Below, one piece after another: positions 1 to 10,252 of a DNA stretch of 64,000 bases. The notes under the pieces are model-generated. The model saw nothing but the letters and a program-made list of their open reading frames with translations. It did not search any database and was not told the origin of the DNA. Every line of letters begins with the position of its first letter. Position 1 is the stretch's first letter. The stretch is from Providencia rustigianii DSM 4541 (GTDB lineage Bacteria; Pseudomonadota; Gammaproteobacteria; Enterobacterales; Enterobacteriaceae): assembly GCF_000156395.1 (NCBI RefSeq), contig NZ_GG703819.1, forward strand, positions 821,935-885,934. The letters are read 5' to 3'. The position numbers and the translations under genes were made by a program.

Positions 1-116
1 TACGAACGAGCTTTTTTTATTGTTAACACCATTTCATCATACTCGCACAGCGATAGCTAAATTATGTCATGGCAGATTCTGTTCTTCTACTAGCCCCTGT
101 CAGGAATACACTACCG

Positions 117-458
117 TTAAGCGCAATAGAAACCTGAGGCTAATTCTGCAATGGCAACACCAGATGCCTTCAATCGGCACATTGCAGTAAGTTCATCGCT
201 AGCACGAATAAATAGACACATTTCTTTCTGCCATTCTAGTATAGCGTTGTCTATTTGCATTTCAGACAATGACTCAGACAACTGTTTCATTGCTATACAG
301 TCTGTCTCACAATCATGACTTAATAATTTTAGTCCTACAAGTTTATCGCTATTGGCATCATTCATGGGAACAACTTCAACATCAGTCCCTATTTTTCCGG
401 ATAACCAGCGGTAACTTTGCGGCAACCTGTGGACTACCGAAAGACCTAATTTTTCCAC
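117..458 (-). CDS. yejG: YejG family protein
   Basis: A 113-residue protein that matches E. coli YejG (114 aa) as I remember it. Shared stretches are the N-terminal SVVHRLPQSYRW, the central VGLKLLS and the C-terminal TAMCRLKASGVAIAE. Start is GTG at 458, with AGGA seven bases upstream, which fixes it over internal alternatives. YejG is a small cytoplasmic protein of uncertain biochemical role. Its position next to bcr-rsuA is the conserved enterobacterial arrangement and supports the call independently. About 720 bp without a gene separate it from the bcr stop, so it is probably transcribed from its own promoter. Confidence 0.9.
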   Translation of the reverse strand: MEKLGLSVVHRLPQSYRWLSGKIGTDVEVVPMNDANSDKLVGLKLLSHDCETDCIAMKQLSESLSEMQIDNAILEWQKEMCLFIRASDELTAMCRLKASGVAIAELASGFYCA

Positions 459-1181
459 AAAAATTTCCTATTAAAACACGCCGTCATTTTGACAAGTAAG
501 CAGAGCTCACCATTTTGGCGACTTAACTTACATTTCACTAAATGAGTATCGATTCTTTTAGATACTGAAACTCCCCAAGAGACAATGTCTCTCTTCTTTG
601 TACCCCACTCTCAATTAAAGAGTGAATAGAGATGCATATGTCTTAAAGAAATCCTCGTTCAAACCGAACTTTTAACAAATACAAAAAGTAACACAATTGT
701 TAAATTCAAGAACTTAAATATAACACTAAAAAAGTAGCATGTCGTTAAATTTTTGTGACACACATCATTGCATGAAGATTTTACCAACAAAAAAACAAAA
801 AATTAAACATTTTTTAATTACAAACCCAACACAATCCATAATTAAACCGTTTATTTTTACATAATCACTAAGATATATTAATAATTATGTGTTTTTTGAG
901 GGGACCCTCTCCAGTATTATCATTTTTAATGATAGTAATCATCCGCCAATCATAATACATAAATTTAACAACTATTCTTATTTAATGACTTGATGTAGAT
1001 CATTTTTAGATAAATAGAATAATTACATATCGTTACTAATCGTTTTTTTCGATCTATTGAACAGGTTAACATATAGCTATAGTGAATAATATATTAGAGA
1101 TATAAATCAAGATGATAAAAATACTGGCGGGAAATTAATGGAGTTGTTCAGCTTCATCCTTGAAACTGATACATAGTGAAC
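459..1181. other. AT-rich gene-free stretch between bcr and yejG
   Basis: No convincing ORF with a ribosome binding site on either strand. Visible structure: GAGAC/GTCTC hairpin near 581-593; GAGGG/CCCTC inverted repeat near 899-910; a 7-3-7 inverted repeat TATCATT-TTT-AATGATA near 919-935; an FNR-like sequence at 990-1003. The stretch is downstream of bcr and upstream of yejG, so any promoter here would serve yejG or an unrecognised RNA. Confidence 0.5.
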
Positions 1182-2366
1182 CTACTTGGCTCTTTTCGCT
1201 AAAAGAACAAATAGCATGGATAGAGCAACACAGCCCACCATCGAACCAACCATAGGCCAAGCACTCTTTGCAGGGATCATGGAGAGTAAAGTACCAATCA
1301 ATGCCCCTATAGAGAAACGGATAGTGCCAGCAAGAGATGAAACCGTGCCCGCAATGTGTGGATAATTATCTAAAATGACGGCCATTGAATTGGATGTGAT
1401 CATAGCAATCCCACTAACATAAATCGCAACACCGATCACCAAAGTCCAAAAATCCATATTTAAGGCTGTCGTCGTTAATAACCATATTCCCATGACAAAT
1501 TGGATAATAATACCAAAATACAGCATTCGCTCTGCACCAAATTGGCGAACGAAACGGCTATTAATTGTCGTCATAATAAATAAGAAAATGATGTTGATAC
1601 CAAAGTAATAGCCAAAATGTTGAGGTGAAACGCCGTTCAAATCAATATAGACAAATGATCCTGCATTTAAGAACGAAAACATTCCCGCAAAAGAAAATGA
1701 ACTAGCTAAAATGTAGAATAATACCTGTCGAGCACGAAATAAGGTGGCAAACTGTCTAAGTGTGGTTCCTATATGGAAAGTTTGCCTTTTCTCTGCAGGC
1801 AATGTTTCACGAATAAAGCAACTCACCAAAACTACTGCAATTACAGCTGCAATCGCAATACTCCAAAAAATGGCGTGCCATGAAAACCAACGCATCATTT
1901 CCCCACCCAAGATAGGGGCGAGTAATGGTGCAATGGTCATCACCAGTACAACGAAAGACATGCTGCGAGAAAACTCATCACGGGTAAACATATCCCTCAT
2001 CAATGCGTTGATCACCACACTTGCGGCAGCGGCAGCAAAACCATGTAAGAATCGTAACCAAATAAAAACATCGATGGACTCAGCAACCGCACAAGCCGCT
2101 GAAGCAAATGCAAAAACAATCACTCCACCTAATATAACTGGTTTACGTCCCAAGCTATCCGCCATCGGTCCATAAAATAACTGACCAATTGCAAAACCAA
2201 AAATGTAGCTATTTAGGGTCATTTGAATATGCCCTTCATCTACATTAAAGTATCCTGTCATTGCCGGAAAACTAGGCAAATACATATCAATAGCTAATGG
2301 CATTAGCATTGATAGCAAACCTAATATTAAAATCAGCCCCAAATAGGATGAACGCTGTTGCTGCAC
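1182..2366 (-). CDS. bcr: Bcr/CflA family drug efflux MFS transporter
   Basis: Inner-membrane proton-driven exporter of the major facilitator superfamily, 394 aa with about twelve hydrophobic segments. The DHA1 motif-A-like stretch (GQLFYGPMADSLGRKPVI) follows the second membrane segment, and the N-terminus carries the Bcr-type MYLPSFPAM signature. In E. coli the homologue gives bicyclomycin resistance and exports dipeptides and cysteine. GTG start at 2366 with AGGAG eight bases upstream. It lies 25 bp downstream of rsuA on the same strand, the same rsuA-bcr operon as in E. coli. Confidence 0.93.
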   Translation of the reverse strand: MQQQRSSYLGLILILGLLSMLMPLAIDMYLPSFPAMTGYFNVDEGHIQMTLNSYIFGFAIGQLFYGPMADSLGRKPVILGGVIVFAFASAACAVAESIDVFIWLRFLHGFAAAAASVVINALMRDMFTRDEFSRSMSFVVLVMTIAPLLAPILGGEMMRWFSWHAIFWSIAIAAVIAVVLVSCFIRETLPAEKRQTFHIGTTLRQFATLFRARQVLFYILASSFSFAGMFSFLNAGSFVYIDLNGVSPQHFGYYFGINIIFLFIMTTINSRFVRQFGAERMLYFGIIIQFVMGIWLLTTTALNMDFWTLVIGVAIYVSGIAMITSNSMAVILDNYPHIAGTVSSLAGTIRFSIGALIGTLLSMIPAKSAWPMVGSMVGCVALSMLFVLLAKRAK

Positions 2367-2391
2367 GCTTTAAACTCCTGCTATCTCACTA

Positions 2392-3096
2392 TTAACGGGG
2401 AACAGTGATACTGTTAATTTCATCTTCAGTTAGAGGTCGATATTCTCCCGGTTCTAACTGTTCGTCTAGCCTGATTTCTCCGACTCGCTCACGATGCAGA
2501 CCACAAACATGGTTGCCTACTGCTGCAAACATTCGTTTCACTTGGTGATAACGACCCTCACTGATAGTTAATAACACTTCACGAGGAGAGATAATTTCCA
2601 ATTGAGCTGGCTTAGTGGGGCTTTTTTCACCATTTAGCATGACACCGATCTCAAACTTTTGAATAACATCATCCGTAATATCTTCACTTAACTGAACTCG
2701 GTAAGTCTTTTCGCAATGATGTTTAGGAGAGGTAATACGATGAGACCATTGTCCGTCATCAGTAAGTAATACCAATCCCGTGGTGTCTATATCTAAACGG
2801 CCAGCTGCATGCAATTTTTGAGTGACTGGCTCATCAATAAAATAAAGAATTGTGGGGTGCGTTGGGTCGTCAGTTGAACATACATACCCTTCAGGCTTAT
2901 GCAGCATAAAATAACGAGGGCCAGTTATCTGTATGAGCACATTACCGTCATAAGATACTTCATTATCAGCACTAATTTGCATGGAACCTGATTTTACTAC
3001 TTTATCGTCAACCGTGATATTACCAGCACGAAGCTCACGTGCTACCAAATTCCGGCTTATCCCTAATTGCTGGGACAAAAATTTATCCAATCGCAT
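2392..3096 (-). CDS. rsuA: 16S rRNA pseudouridine(516) synthase
   Basis: Pseudouridine synthase that modifies U516 of 16S rRNA during small-subunit assembly. 234 aa, the family's normal size. An N-terminal S4 RNA-binding domain (residues 1-60, starting [15 protein letters not shown]) precedes the catalytic domain with the RsuA-type motif [17 protein letters not shown], whose first Asp is the catalytic residue. The C-terminal [10 protein letters not shown] stretch is also typical. First gene of an rsuA-bcr operon. The 222 bp to radD on the other strand hold the divergent promoters. Confidence 0.95.
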   Translation of the reverse strand: MRLDKFLSQQLGISRNLVARELRAGNITVDDKVVKSGSMQISADNEVSYDGNVLIQITGPRYFMLHKPEGYVCSTDDPTHPTILYFIDEPVTQKLHAAGRLDIDTTGLVLLTDDGQWSHRITSPKHHCEKTYRVQLSEDITDDVIQKFEIGVMLNGEKSPTKPAQLEIISPREVLLTISEGRYHQVKRMFAAVGNHVCGLHRERVGEIRLDEQLEPGEYRPLTEDEINSITVPR

Positions 3097-3318
3097 AGAT
3101 TCTCTTAACTTGATGGAATGTCAGCGAGAGGTACAATAGCACCGTGCTGCCATAATATAGAACGAAAGATTACTGTGATTATTATCACATAATCAATTAT
3201 ATCAACAAGACGTAACAAGTGATAGCAAAGCAAAATTAACTCGAAAATTTAGACCTAGCCATGGCGCTAACTAAAATCTAACATTAATCATCCGCCTTTT
3301 TTAAAAAAACTGAATAAT

Positions 3319-5094
3319 ATGCCTGTAACTTTATCACCTAGTTTTACTCTGCGTCCTTATCAGCAAGAAGCGGTTGATGCAACAATTCACTATTTTCGCC
3401 GACATACTGAGCCAGCAGTCATTGTGCTGCCTACAGGAGCTGGAAAAAGTTTGGTGATCGCCGAGTTGGCTCGACTCGCTCGAGGAAGAGTCTTAGTTTT
3501 AGCTCATGTCAAAGAATTAGTAGAACAAAACCATGCAAAATACCTCACTTATGGTTTAAATGCTGATATTTTTGCTGCAGGACTCAATCGCAAAGAGTCG
3601 CAAAGTAAAGTTGTATTTGGTAGCGTTCAATCTGTTGCTCGTAATCTTACTGATTTTAATGATAAATTTTCATTAGTTATTATCGATGAATGCCATCGAA
3701 TTAGCTTAAATGATAAAAGCCAATACCAGCAAATCATTCAAGCCTTACAAAATCATAACCCCACATTGCGTATTCTGGGATTAACCGCAACACCTTATCG
3801 TTTGGGTCATGGTTGGATTTATCAATATCATTATCATGGCATGATCCGCGGTGATGAAAAGTGTTTTTTTCGAGACTGTATTTATGAGTTACCACTGCAC
3901 TATATGATTAAAAATAAGTATCTCGTTCCACCAGAAAGACTTGATATGCCTGTTTTGCAATATGACTTCAGTCAGATATCGATTAACCAGTCAGGTATTT
4001 TTAACGAACAAGAGCTTAATTTATCCATTAAAAAACAACAGCGTATAACCCCTAAAATTGTTGCTCAAATCGTAGAGTATGCTGCTCCATTACAGGGTTG
4101 TATGATTTTTGCTGCCACCGTTGAACATGCCAAAGAAATTCTAAGTTATTTACCAAAGAATTGCGCAGCTTTAGTTACAGCAGAAACCCCTGCAAGTGAT
4201 CGCGCCAATATTATTAATCAATTCAAAGATAAAAAATTACACTACTTAGTTAATGTCTCCGTTTTGACAACTGGCTTTGATGCCCCTCACGTGGATTTAA
4301 TTGCCATATTACGCCCAACTGAATCTGTCAGTTTATACCAACAAATTGTAGGTCGAGGTTTACGATTAGATAAAGGAAAAACACAATGCTTAATCTTAGA
4401 TTATGCGGGTAACCCCCATGACCTTTATCGCCCTGAAGTCGGTACGACTAAACCTAATTCAAGCAGTGTGCCAGTACAAGTCTTCTGTCCTTTATGTCAA
4501 TTTGCCAATATATTTTGGGGGAAATGTACCTCAGATGGTCAAATTGTCGAGCACTATGGACGTCGCTGCCAAGGTTGGGAGGAAGATGAGCAAGGCAAAA
4601 AACAGCAATGCGAATTTCGTTTTCGATTCAAACAATGCCCACACTGTGGATCTGAGAATGATATAGCAGCCCGACGCTGCCATAAATGCCAAGAAGTTCT
4701 TAGTGATCCTGATGACATGCTCAAAGCCGCATTAAAACTCAAAGATGCGTTAATTTTACGTTGTGGAGGCATGGAGCTAATGCCAGGCAGCGATGCTAAG
4801 GGTGAATGGCTAAAAATCAATTATTACGATGAAGATGGTACCTCCATCTCCGAACGCTTTCGTCTGTCGACTCCAGCCCAGAAACGGGCTTTTGAGTACC
4901 GATTCTTACGTGAACATCATCGCGCTCCCGGAATTCCATTTAACTGGAATAATGCCAATGATATTATCTTGCAGCGATCATTATTACGTTACCCACAATT
5001 TATTGTGGCACGGAAAAAAGAGAATTACTGGGAGATTCGTGAAAAAATCTTTGATTATCAAGGTCGATTTAGAACTTCAACCCCACTAGCCTGA
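3319..5094 (+). CDS. radD: RadD (YejH) superfamily 2 helicase-like ATPase
   Basis: Cytoplasmic DEAD/DEAH-type ATPase linked in E. coli to double-strand-break repair and RecA-mediated strand exchange. 591 aa, close to E. coli RadD (586). Visible helicase motifs: Walker A LPTGAGKS (around residue 40), DEAD-box variant DECHR (around 122), motif III LTATPYR, and motif [13 protein letters not shown] (around 340). The C-terminal half has two clusters of paired cysteines (CPLCQ and CPHCG, CHKC) consistent with zinc binding. No strong ribosome binding site is visible before the ATG. A Rho-independent terminator follows at 5150-5168. Confidence 0.94.
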   Translation: MPVTLSPSFTLRPYQQEAVDATIHYFRRHTEPAVIVLPTGAGKSLVIAELARLARGRVLVLAHVKELVEQNHAKYLTYGLNADIFAAGLNRKESQSKVVFGSVQSVARNLTDFNDKFSLVIIDECHRISLNDKSQYQQIIQALQNHNPTLRILGLTATPYRLGHGWIYQYHYHGMIRGDEKCFFRDCIYELPLHYMIKNKYLVPPERLDMPVLQYDFSQISINQSGIFNEQELNLSIKKQQRITPKIVAQIVEYAAPLQGCMIFAATVEHAKEILSYLPKNCAALVTAETPASDRANIINQFKDKKLHYLVNVSVLTTGFDAPHVDLIAILRPTESVSLYQQIVGRGLRLDKGKTQCLILDYAGNPHDLYRPEVGTTKPNSSSVPVQVFCPLCQFANIFWGKCTSDGQIVEHYGRRCQGWEEDEQGKKQQCEFRFRFKQCPHCGSENDIAARRCHKCQEVLSDPDDMLKAALKLKDALILRCGGMELMPGSDAKGEWLKINYYDEDGTSISERFRLSTPAQKRAFEYRFLREHHRAPGIPFNWNNANDIILQRSLLRYPQFIVARKKENYWEIREKIFDYQGRFRTSTPLA

Positions 5095-5149
5095 CAACTA
5101 ATTTTAATATAAATTAACTTTCTACTTGGCGGATAGTGATCTTAATGAT

Positions 5150-5168
5150 TGCCCGTTGGGCATTTTTT
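5150..5168 (+). terminator. Rho-independent terminator of radD
   Basis: TGCCC-GTT-GGGCA stem followed by six T residues, 55 bp after the radD stop and before the rplY leader. Confidence 0.8.
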
Positions 5169-5198
5169 CGTTAAACTGCGCCCGCCTTCGTATATCTC

Positions 5199-5291
5199 GC
5201 CTAGCGAAATAATTTTACAGGGCCAAATATCGAACCTGCTGCTGGGTCGCCTGTAGCAGGATTTTATTTTTTCTTTTATAGAGAAATTGTA
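5199..5291 (+). promoter_or_regulatory. rplY 5' leader with terminator-like hairpin
   Basis: The rplY upstream region holds a hairpin with arms CCTGCT and AGCAGG (5235-5260) followed by a T-rich run up to the start codon. Autogenous control of rplY through its leader has been described in E. coli and relatives, in which L25 binds its own mRNA leader. The exact fold here was not computed, so the extent is approximate. Confidence 0.5.
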
Positions 5292-5573
5292 ATGTTAACT
5301 ATCAATGCAATTGAACGTAAAGAGCAGGGTAAGGGTGCGAGCCGCCGCCTGCGCAGAGCTAACCAACTGCCAGCTGTCGTTTACGGTGGCAACCAAGAAG
5401 CTATCTCTGTTACTCTGAACCACGATGAAATTATCAACCAAGAAAGCAAAGCAGGATTTTACGATATTCTGAACTTGGTTATCGATGGTAAAGAAACTAA
5501 AGTAAAAGTTCAGGCTGTTCAACGTCACCCATTTAAGCCAAAAGTGACGCACATTGACTTCCTGCGCGCTTAA
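5292..5573 (+). CDS. rplY: 50S ribosomal protein L25 (bL25)
   Basis: Ribosomal protein that binds 5S rRNA in the large subunit. 93 aa, the short single-domain form typical of Enterobacterales (94 aa in E. coli) rather than the longer CTC form. It starts [19 protein letters not shown] and contains the conserved LPAVVYGG and [15 protein letters not shown] ends. It has an independent transcription unit, flanked by the radD terminator upstream and a strong hairpin terminator downstream at 5618-5645. Codon use is noticeably biased toward translationally preferred codons (CTG, CGT, AAC), as expected for a highly expressed gene. Confidence 0.97.
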   Translation: MLTINAIERKEQGKGASRRLRRANQLPAVVYGGNQEAISVTLNHDEIINQESKAGFYDILNLVIDGKETKVKVQAVQRHPFKPKVTHIDFLRA

Positions 5574-5617
5574 TTAAAGCCCATAGCCGAGCTTTAGAGT
5601 TTTTCGGGACGCCGAGT

Positions 5618-5645
5618 AAATAACGCCGCAATTGCGGCGTTATTT
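5618..5645. terminator. Bidirectional terminator between rplY and yejK
   Basis: Perfect self-complementary stem built on AACGCCGC/GCGGCGTT, flanked by A-runs and T-runs so that it can terminate rplY on the plus strand and yejK on the minus strand. Confidence 0.85.
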
Positions 5646-5676
5646 ATTTCTAGGACACTATTCTAGTCGTCAACGC

Positions 5677-6678
5677 TTATTTATTACCACGACGTTGTAA
5701 TTGATCACGTAAATTAGGTGGTGTTCCTCTAATCGTTAATGTATCGGTGACAGGATCCCAAAAAATACGCTCCCCCATCAACATCGCATCAAAATTAATC
5801 GTTATTCCACCACCACTACCTGAAAATTTAGTGAGTTGCTTTAGCGTTCCTCTATCTGCGGGAAAGCTTTCTTCGAGTTGATAATCATTCTGACGAGTAA
5901 AGTCCTCAAAACTTTGATCCTCCAGTGTCGGTAACTCTTTTGATAATTCACTTAACTCTATTTCTTCACCAGATTGAAGCTGCTCAGTACAGTAGCTATG
6001 TACTTGCTGTCTATAAGCTTGGCGAGTATTTTTATCCATCTGAGCACTATCACAAAAATCATCTAATGCCTGAACAAGTCCCTTATTCTGTACTTTCGCA
6101 TTTAATCCTTCAGATGCGGATAAAAAATCCATAAAGAAATCAGAAATTTTACGTCCAACTCGTCCTTTAAGAAAAGTTAAATAGCGCTTAGACTCTGGAT
6201 TAGTTTCCCATTCAGTTAAATCAATACGTGCAACAATATCTGCATGAGGGATATCTAGATAATGAGTAGTATCTAAGTCCAGCGACTCAGTCACAAACAT
6301 GCTATCGCAACTATTGAGTACCGCGATCAAAAGGTATTCCACCGCTAAATAACGGTATTGGCAAAATAGAACGATACCACCTTCTGCAAAGGGATATTTT
6401 GCCAACTCATCTTTTAATCGCACCGTCATTGCACGACTAAAACCTAAAAACTCTTCTTCGCCCTTGCGTAATAAAGATAAGGCCTCCGCAAGTTCACTAT
6501 CTTCATTAAACTCACCAAATGCTTTACTCTTCGCACTATACACACGATGTAATTCTGCCATCATGTCTTGCACAACGTTATCTGTCGTTAATAACGAATC
6601 ACGTAACATGACTTCTAAGGTCTGTTCATCTCGTTTAATCAACTGATGTAAAGCTATCTGGGTAATATCCAGACTCAT
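5677..6678 (-). CDS. yejK: Nucleoid-associated protein YejK (NdpA)
   Basis: Nucleoid-associated protein of the NdpA family, 333 aa (E. coli 335). Conserved stretches include [18 protein letters not shown] at the N-terminus, [36 protein letters not shown] and the C-terminal [14 protein letters not shown] chose the ATG at 6678 because it matches the E. coli N-terminus and has AGGAG eight bases upstream. The longer reading frame from 6720 adds 14 residues with no family support. It is divergent to yejL and convergent with rplY. Confidence 0.93.
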   Translation of the reverse strand: MSLDITQIALHQLIKRDEQTLEVMLRDSLLTTDNVVQDMMAELHRVYSAKSKAFGEFNEDSELAEALSLLRKGEEEFLGFSRAMTVRLKDELAKYPFAEGGIVLFCQYRYLAVEYLLIAVLNSCDSMFVTESLDLDTTHYLDIPHADIVARIDLTEWETNPESKRYLTFLKGRVGRKISDFFMDFLSASEGLNAKVQNKGLVQALDDFCDSAQMDKNTRQAYRQQVHSYCTEQLQSGEEIELSELSKELPTLEDQSFEDFTRQNDYQLEESFPADRGTLKQLTKFSGSGGGITINFDAMLMGERIFWDPVTDTLTIRGTPPNLRDQLQRRGNK

Positions 6679-6916
6679 TGTTGGCTCCTTTAACTCGCAG
6701 AAATAATGTCGCGTATTCAAACACTGAAATTATTCTGCTGCAACCTAAACTATCACTCGCCTCTTTTTTATCACTTTTATGGCGAACTATTATCCACTTC
6801 GATGATCTAAATAAGCATTATTATCAATTAAACGAAAATTTGTTTAAAGAATGAAGAAAAGTCACCCACAATGGGCTATTATATGGAGCTTTCATTAATT
6901 TAGGATGTCACAATTT

Positions 6917-7144
6917 ATGCCACAATCATCTCGCTATAGTGATGAAAAAGTTGAAGGTTTACTGTCTGACCTTGTAAGTGTGTTAGAAAAAAACCATACT
7001 CCAGTAGATCTATCATTAATGGTGTTAGGCAACATGGTTACTAATCTGCTCAATACATCTGTCGCTCCGGCGCAGCGTAAAATGATTGCAGAGTCTTTTG
7101 CTAATGCATTAATTTCGTCTGTTAAAGAAGATAAATCACACTAA
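6917..7144 (+). CDS. yejL: YejL family protein (UPF0352)
   Basis: Small conserved protein of unknown function, 75 aa from the ATG at 6917, exactly the E. coli YejL length. The core [18 protein letters not shown] and [12 protein letters not shown] is characteristic. A second in-frame ATG at 6905 would add MSQF but has its AGG directly abutting the codon, so the downstream start is preferred. It lies 20 bp before yejM, and the pair is conserved as an operon across enterobacteria. Confidence 0.88.
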   Translation: MPQSSRYSDEKVEGLLSDLVSVLEKNHTPVDLSLMVLGNMVTNLLNTSVAPAQRKMIAESFANALISSVKEDKSH

Positions 7145-7164
7145 TTGGTCGATAAATAAACAGC

Positions 7165-8880
7165 ATGGTCACCCATCAGCGCTACCGTGATAAAGTCTCC
7201 AACATGATTGGCTGGGGACACTGGTTTGCACTATTCAACATACTACTTTGCCTCCTGCTAAGTAGCAGCTATCTGTTTATTTTTGACTGGCCAGATACGC
7301 TCGCTGGTCGCGTTTATGCTTTTGTCAGTTGGTTAGGTCATTTTAGCTTCGTAGTCTTTGCTACTTATTTGCTTATCATCTTCCCACTGACCTTTATTGT
7401 TATGTCTCAGCGATTACTTAGGGTCATCTGTGTTGCACTCGCCACTGCTGGGATCACGCTATTACTTTTTGATATTCGCGTTTTTAGCCAATTTGGTCTT
7501 CATCTTACTCCTCAAGTTTGGGATCTCGTTATCAATCCCGCTAAAGGGGAAATGGCACGTGAATGGCAGCTGATGTTTATCAGTATTCCTATCATTTTCC
7601 TCGTTGAGATGTTGTTTGCTACATGGAGTTGGCAAAAATTACGTAGCTTAAGTAGGCAAACTTTTGGCAAGCCACTTGCAGGAATTTTTATTGCGACGTT
7701 TGTTATGTCTCACTTAATGTATGCATGGGCTGATGCCAATTTTTATCGCCCTATTACCATGCAGCGATATAATTATCCCTTATCACAACCAATGACTGCT
7801 CGAAAATTACTCGACAGGTATGGACTTCTGGATTTAACTGAGCATCAAAATCGAGTATTCCAGCAAGGTAGCCCTACAGCCTTGAAACTACAATATCCGT
7901 TGAAGCCATTAAGCTATCAAGATCAAGGTACTGGCTATAACTTACTGTTGGTCGTTGTCGATGATTTAGGCAATGAGCGCCAACAAAAACAAATGCGTTC
8001 ATTACAAGAATTCAAAGATATTAGTTCACAATTTACTAATCACTATACTACGGGACTACGCAATGATACGTCCCTATTTGGTCTGTTCTACGGAATATCA
8101 TCAACCTATCTTGATAATATTCTTAATGGCCGGCACCCTTCAGTTTTGATTGAAGCATTACAGCATCAAGGCTATCAATTTGGACTATTCTCAACCGATG
8201 GGTTTAGTTCACCATTATTCCGTCAAGCAATATTGTCTGATTACTCCATGCCAGCAAAAGCAGCGGATAATGATAATCAAACTATCGCCCAATGGAATTT
8301 ATGGCTAGATAATGTTAAACAAGGCTCACCTTGGTTCTCATTCTTGAATATTAAAGGTACTCCGGGAAGCCATGAAACAGACAATCAAATTAATCAAGTG
8401 ATTGAAAAGCTAAAGCTTCAGAATAAACTTAACAACACCATTATTGTGATCACTGCAAATTATAATAATGATGGATCACAAGATACTGACTGGGTAAATA
8501 AAAAGCATTTCAATCGCGATAATATGCAAGTACCCCTGTTTATCTACTGGCCAAATACACCATCCCAGCAGATTGACAAGCTCACTAGCCATCAGGATAT
8601 TATGACAACCATCATGCAACGTATGTTGCATGTCAACAACCAACCAGATGATTATAGCCAAGGTGAAGACCTATTTAGCCCCCAACGCACCTATCCTTGG
8701 GTAATTACAGGCGATAATAATGATGTTGTTATTACCACCAATCACTCCACTATGTACATGGATCGTAATGGTCAATTTAACATTTATGACCAGCAAGGTG
8801 CTGTAAACGAAAACGAAAAGCCAAACTTAGCTGAACTGTTGAAAATATTTACTGAACTCAAACGTTTTAATGAAAATTAA
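7165..8880 (+). CDS. yejM: Inner-membrane LPS regulator YejM (PbgA/LapC)
   Basis: Inner-membrane protein that restrains LpxC degradation through LapB/FtsH, so it sets the rate of lipopolysaccharide synthesis. 571 aa (E. coli 586). Five N-terminal membrane segments (roughly residues 15-190) precede a periplasmic sulfatase-fold domain, recognisable from NLLLVVVDDLGNE, FGLFYGISSTYLDNIL and QVPLFIYWP. The E. coli signature WADANFYRPITMQRYN is present just after the membrane region. Sequence in the periplasmic domain is less conserved than in the membrane part, as usual. Last gene before tRNA-Pro. Confidence 0.94.
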   Translation: MVTHQRYRDKVSNMIGWGHWFALFNILLCLLLSSSYLFIFDWPDTLAGRVYAFVSWLGHFSFVVFATYLLIIFPLTFIVMSQRLLRVICVALATAGITLLLFDIRVFSQFGLHLTPQVWDLVINPAKGEMAREWQLMFISIPIIFLVEMLFATWSWQKLRSLSRQTFGKPLAGIFIATFVMSHLMYAWADANFYRPITMQRYNYPLSQPMTARKLLDRYGLLDLTEHQNRVFQQGSPTALKLQYPLKPLSYQDQGTGYNLLLVVVDDLGNERQQKQMRSLQEFKDISSQFTNHYTTGLRNDTSLFGLFYGISSTYLDNILNGRHPSVLIEALQHQGYQFGLFSTDGFSSPLFRQAILSDYSMPAKAADNDNQTIAQWNLWLDNVKQGSPWFSFLNIKGTPGSHETDNQINQVIEKLKLQNKLNNTIIVITANYNNDGSQDTDWVNKKHFNRDNMQVPLFIYWPNTPSQQIDKLTSHQDIMTTIMQRMLHVNNQPDDYSQGEDLFSPQRTYPWVITGDNNDVVITTNHSTMYMDRNGQFNIYDQQGAVNENEKPNLAELLKIFTELKRFNEN

Positions 8881-8975
8881 TGTTTTAATTTTAACCATTC
8901 ATCTTATTTCCATCTTGATTTTGCGGATGATTTGAGTAGTATATTTTGCCTGTGCAAGTCACATGATAGTGCAAT

Positions 8976-9052
8976 CGGCATGTAGCGCAGCTTGGTAGCG
9001 CACGGTCATGGGGTGTCCGGGGTCGGAGGTTCAAATCCTCTCATGCCGACCA
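8976..9052 (+). tRNA. proL: tRNA-Pro(GGG)
   Basis: 77-nt cloverleaf with encoded CCA. The acceptor arms CGGCATG/CATGCCG pair perfectly, the T arm reads GGAGGTTCAAATCCTC, and the anticodon GGG is at 9010-9012. The U-U mismatch in the anticodon stem is also present in E. coli proL. Position directly after yejM matches E. coli proL. Confidence 0.96.
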
Positions 9053-9061
9053 AATTCCTAT

Positions 9062-9126
9062 AAAAAAACCAACCCAAAATGAAGTGCTCCCATAAAATTG
9101 GACTCTTCAAATAGGTTGGTTTTTTT
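9062..9126 (+). terminator. Long-loop terminator after tRNA-Pro
   Basis: Arms AAAAAAACCAACC (9062-9074) and GGTTGGTTTTTTT (9114-9126) pair fully, with about 39 nt between them. The loop contains a sequence resembling an IS3-family end. Confidence 0.7.
9080..9103. repeat. Possible IS3-family terminal repeat remnant
   Basis: The 24 bases beginning TGAAGTGCTCCCATAAAATT and ending GGAC resemble terminal inverted repeats of IS150-group IS3 elements (TG..TGC.CCC......TTGGAC). No transposase and no second end are present nearby. The match rests on a remembered consensus. Confidence 0.3.
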
Positions 9127-9729
9127 ATGTCTTAAATATCACCTTCCAACTTAAACTGATAGATAACGTAGGCTTTACTAATTAGACCAATAAGGTTTCT
9201 ACTTCATCTACGTTTCCAAATAGCGAAATAAATCACAAATAGTGAAAAATGCTATTTTAATATGCCTGACCACATCCATGAAAAAATAAAAACTCAAATA
9301 GATTTAAACTCCAAAATTAATTATTAATTTAACCATTAATATTGAACATTATTCAAATAATTGATTTTATATCCATATAGTTCTATTAAAACCAACTTAC
9401 ACTCCATATGTGTAGGTATGTTTATATATTCTATTTTTCTTAAGAATATACCTAAAAATAAATAAATAGCCTTTCATCAATTCTTTTACAAAAAATAATA
9501 ATCAATTGAAATAAAAGGATTTATTAAAATTCAACCTTTAAGTTACTGTAAATATACTTAAACTCATTACGTGTAAATCATCATAAAACATAAGAATTGT
9601 TGATTTAATTTAATTAAAGTTATATAAATGGAAAAGATCAAACTAAGTTAAATTTAAATTCAAACAGATAGATTATTTCGCAATAGATCGAACTATTCGC
9701 GAGTAAGGCTATTTTTAAAGGACTAGAAA
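9127..9729. other. AT-rich upstream region of the T6SS operon
   Basis: About 600 bp, strongly AT-rich, with no supportable ORF and no recognisable sigma-54 (GG/GC at -24/-12) promoter on inspection. As the only sizeable gap before tssB, it must hold the main promoter of the T6SS genes. Such AT-rich stretches are typical targets of H-NS silencing, but that is inference. Confidence 0.45.
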
Positions 9730-10227
9730 ATGTCAGATAGCTTCCAGAATGAAGTGCCAAAAGCACGCGTCAACATAAAATTAGACTTACACACTGGTGG
9801 TGCACAGAAAAAAGTCGAATTACCTCTGAAATTACTTGCAGTAGGAGATTACAGTAATGGGCAGGACAGCCGAGCGCTGTCAGAACGAGAAAAGATTAAC
9901 ATCAATAAAAATAACTTTAACAGTGTGTTGAGTGAGTTCACTCCAACAATAAATGTAACAGTTAAAAATACGCTTGCAGGTGATAACAGCGAAGAAAGTA
10001 TTAAATTATCGTTCAAAAATATGAAAGATTTCGAACCTGAGCAAGTTGCCCGCCAAATTCCTCAATTACGAGCAATGTTAGCAATGCGTAATTTACTACG
10101 TGACCTCAAATCAAATCTACTCGATAACGCTACATTTCGCCGCGAACTCGAAAGTATCCTCAAAGATCCTGCGCTTAGTGATGAGTTACGTGAAGAACTA
10201 GCACAGCTAGCACCAAAAAAAGATTAA
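9730..10227 (+). CDS. tssB: T6SS contractile sheath small subunit TssB/VipA
   Basis: Small sheath subunit that assembles with TssC into the contractile tail sheath around the Hcp tube in the cytoplasm. 165 aa, the usual size. The N-terminal KARVNIKLDLHTGGAQKKVELP and LLAVGDYSNG, and the later LSFKNMKDFEPEQVARQIPQL, are hallmarks of the family. A GGA lies seven bases before the ATG. First gene of a long plus-strand operon, followed by tssC after a short gap. Confidence 0.95.
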   Translation: MSDSFQNEVPKARVNIKLDLHTGGAQKKVELPLKLLAVGDYSNGQDSRALSEREKININKNNFNSVLSEFTPTINVTVKNTLAGDNSEESIKLSFKNMKDFEPEQVARQIPQLRAMLAMRNLLRDLKSNLLDNATFRRELESILKDPALSDELREELAQLAPKKD

Positions 10228-10252
10228 TTTGGATTAATAAAGGATTATGCTG

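Noticed and set aside
919..935. Fur box at the TATCATT-TTT-AATGATA repeat
   Set aside because: Only partly like the Fur 19-mer and not near a start codon of an iron-related gene.
1744..2175. 143-codon open frame antisense to bcr
   Set aside because: Mirror frame of a clearly real gene, no ribosome binding site, low-complexity composition.
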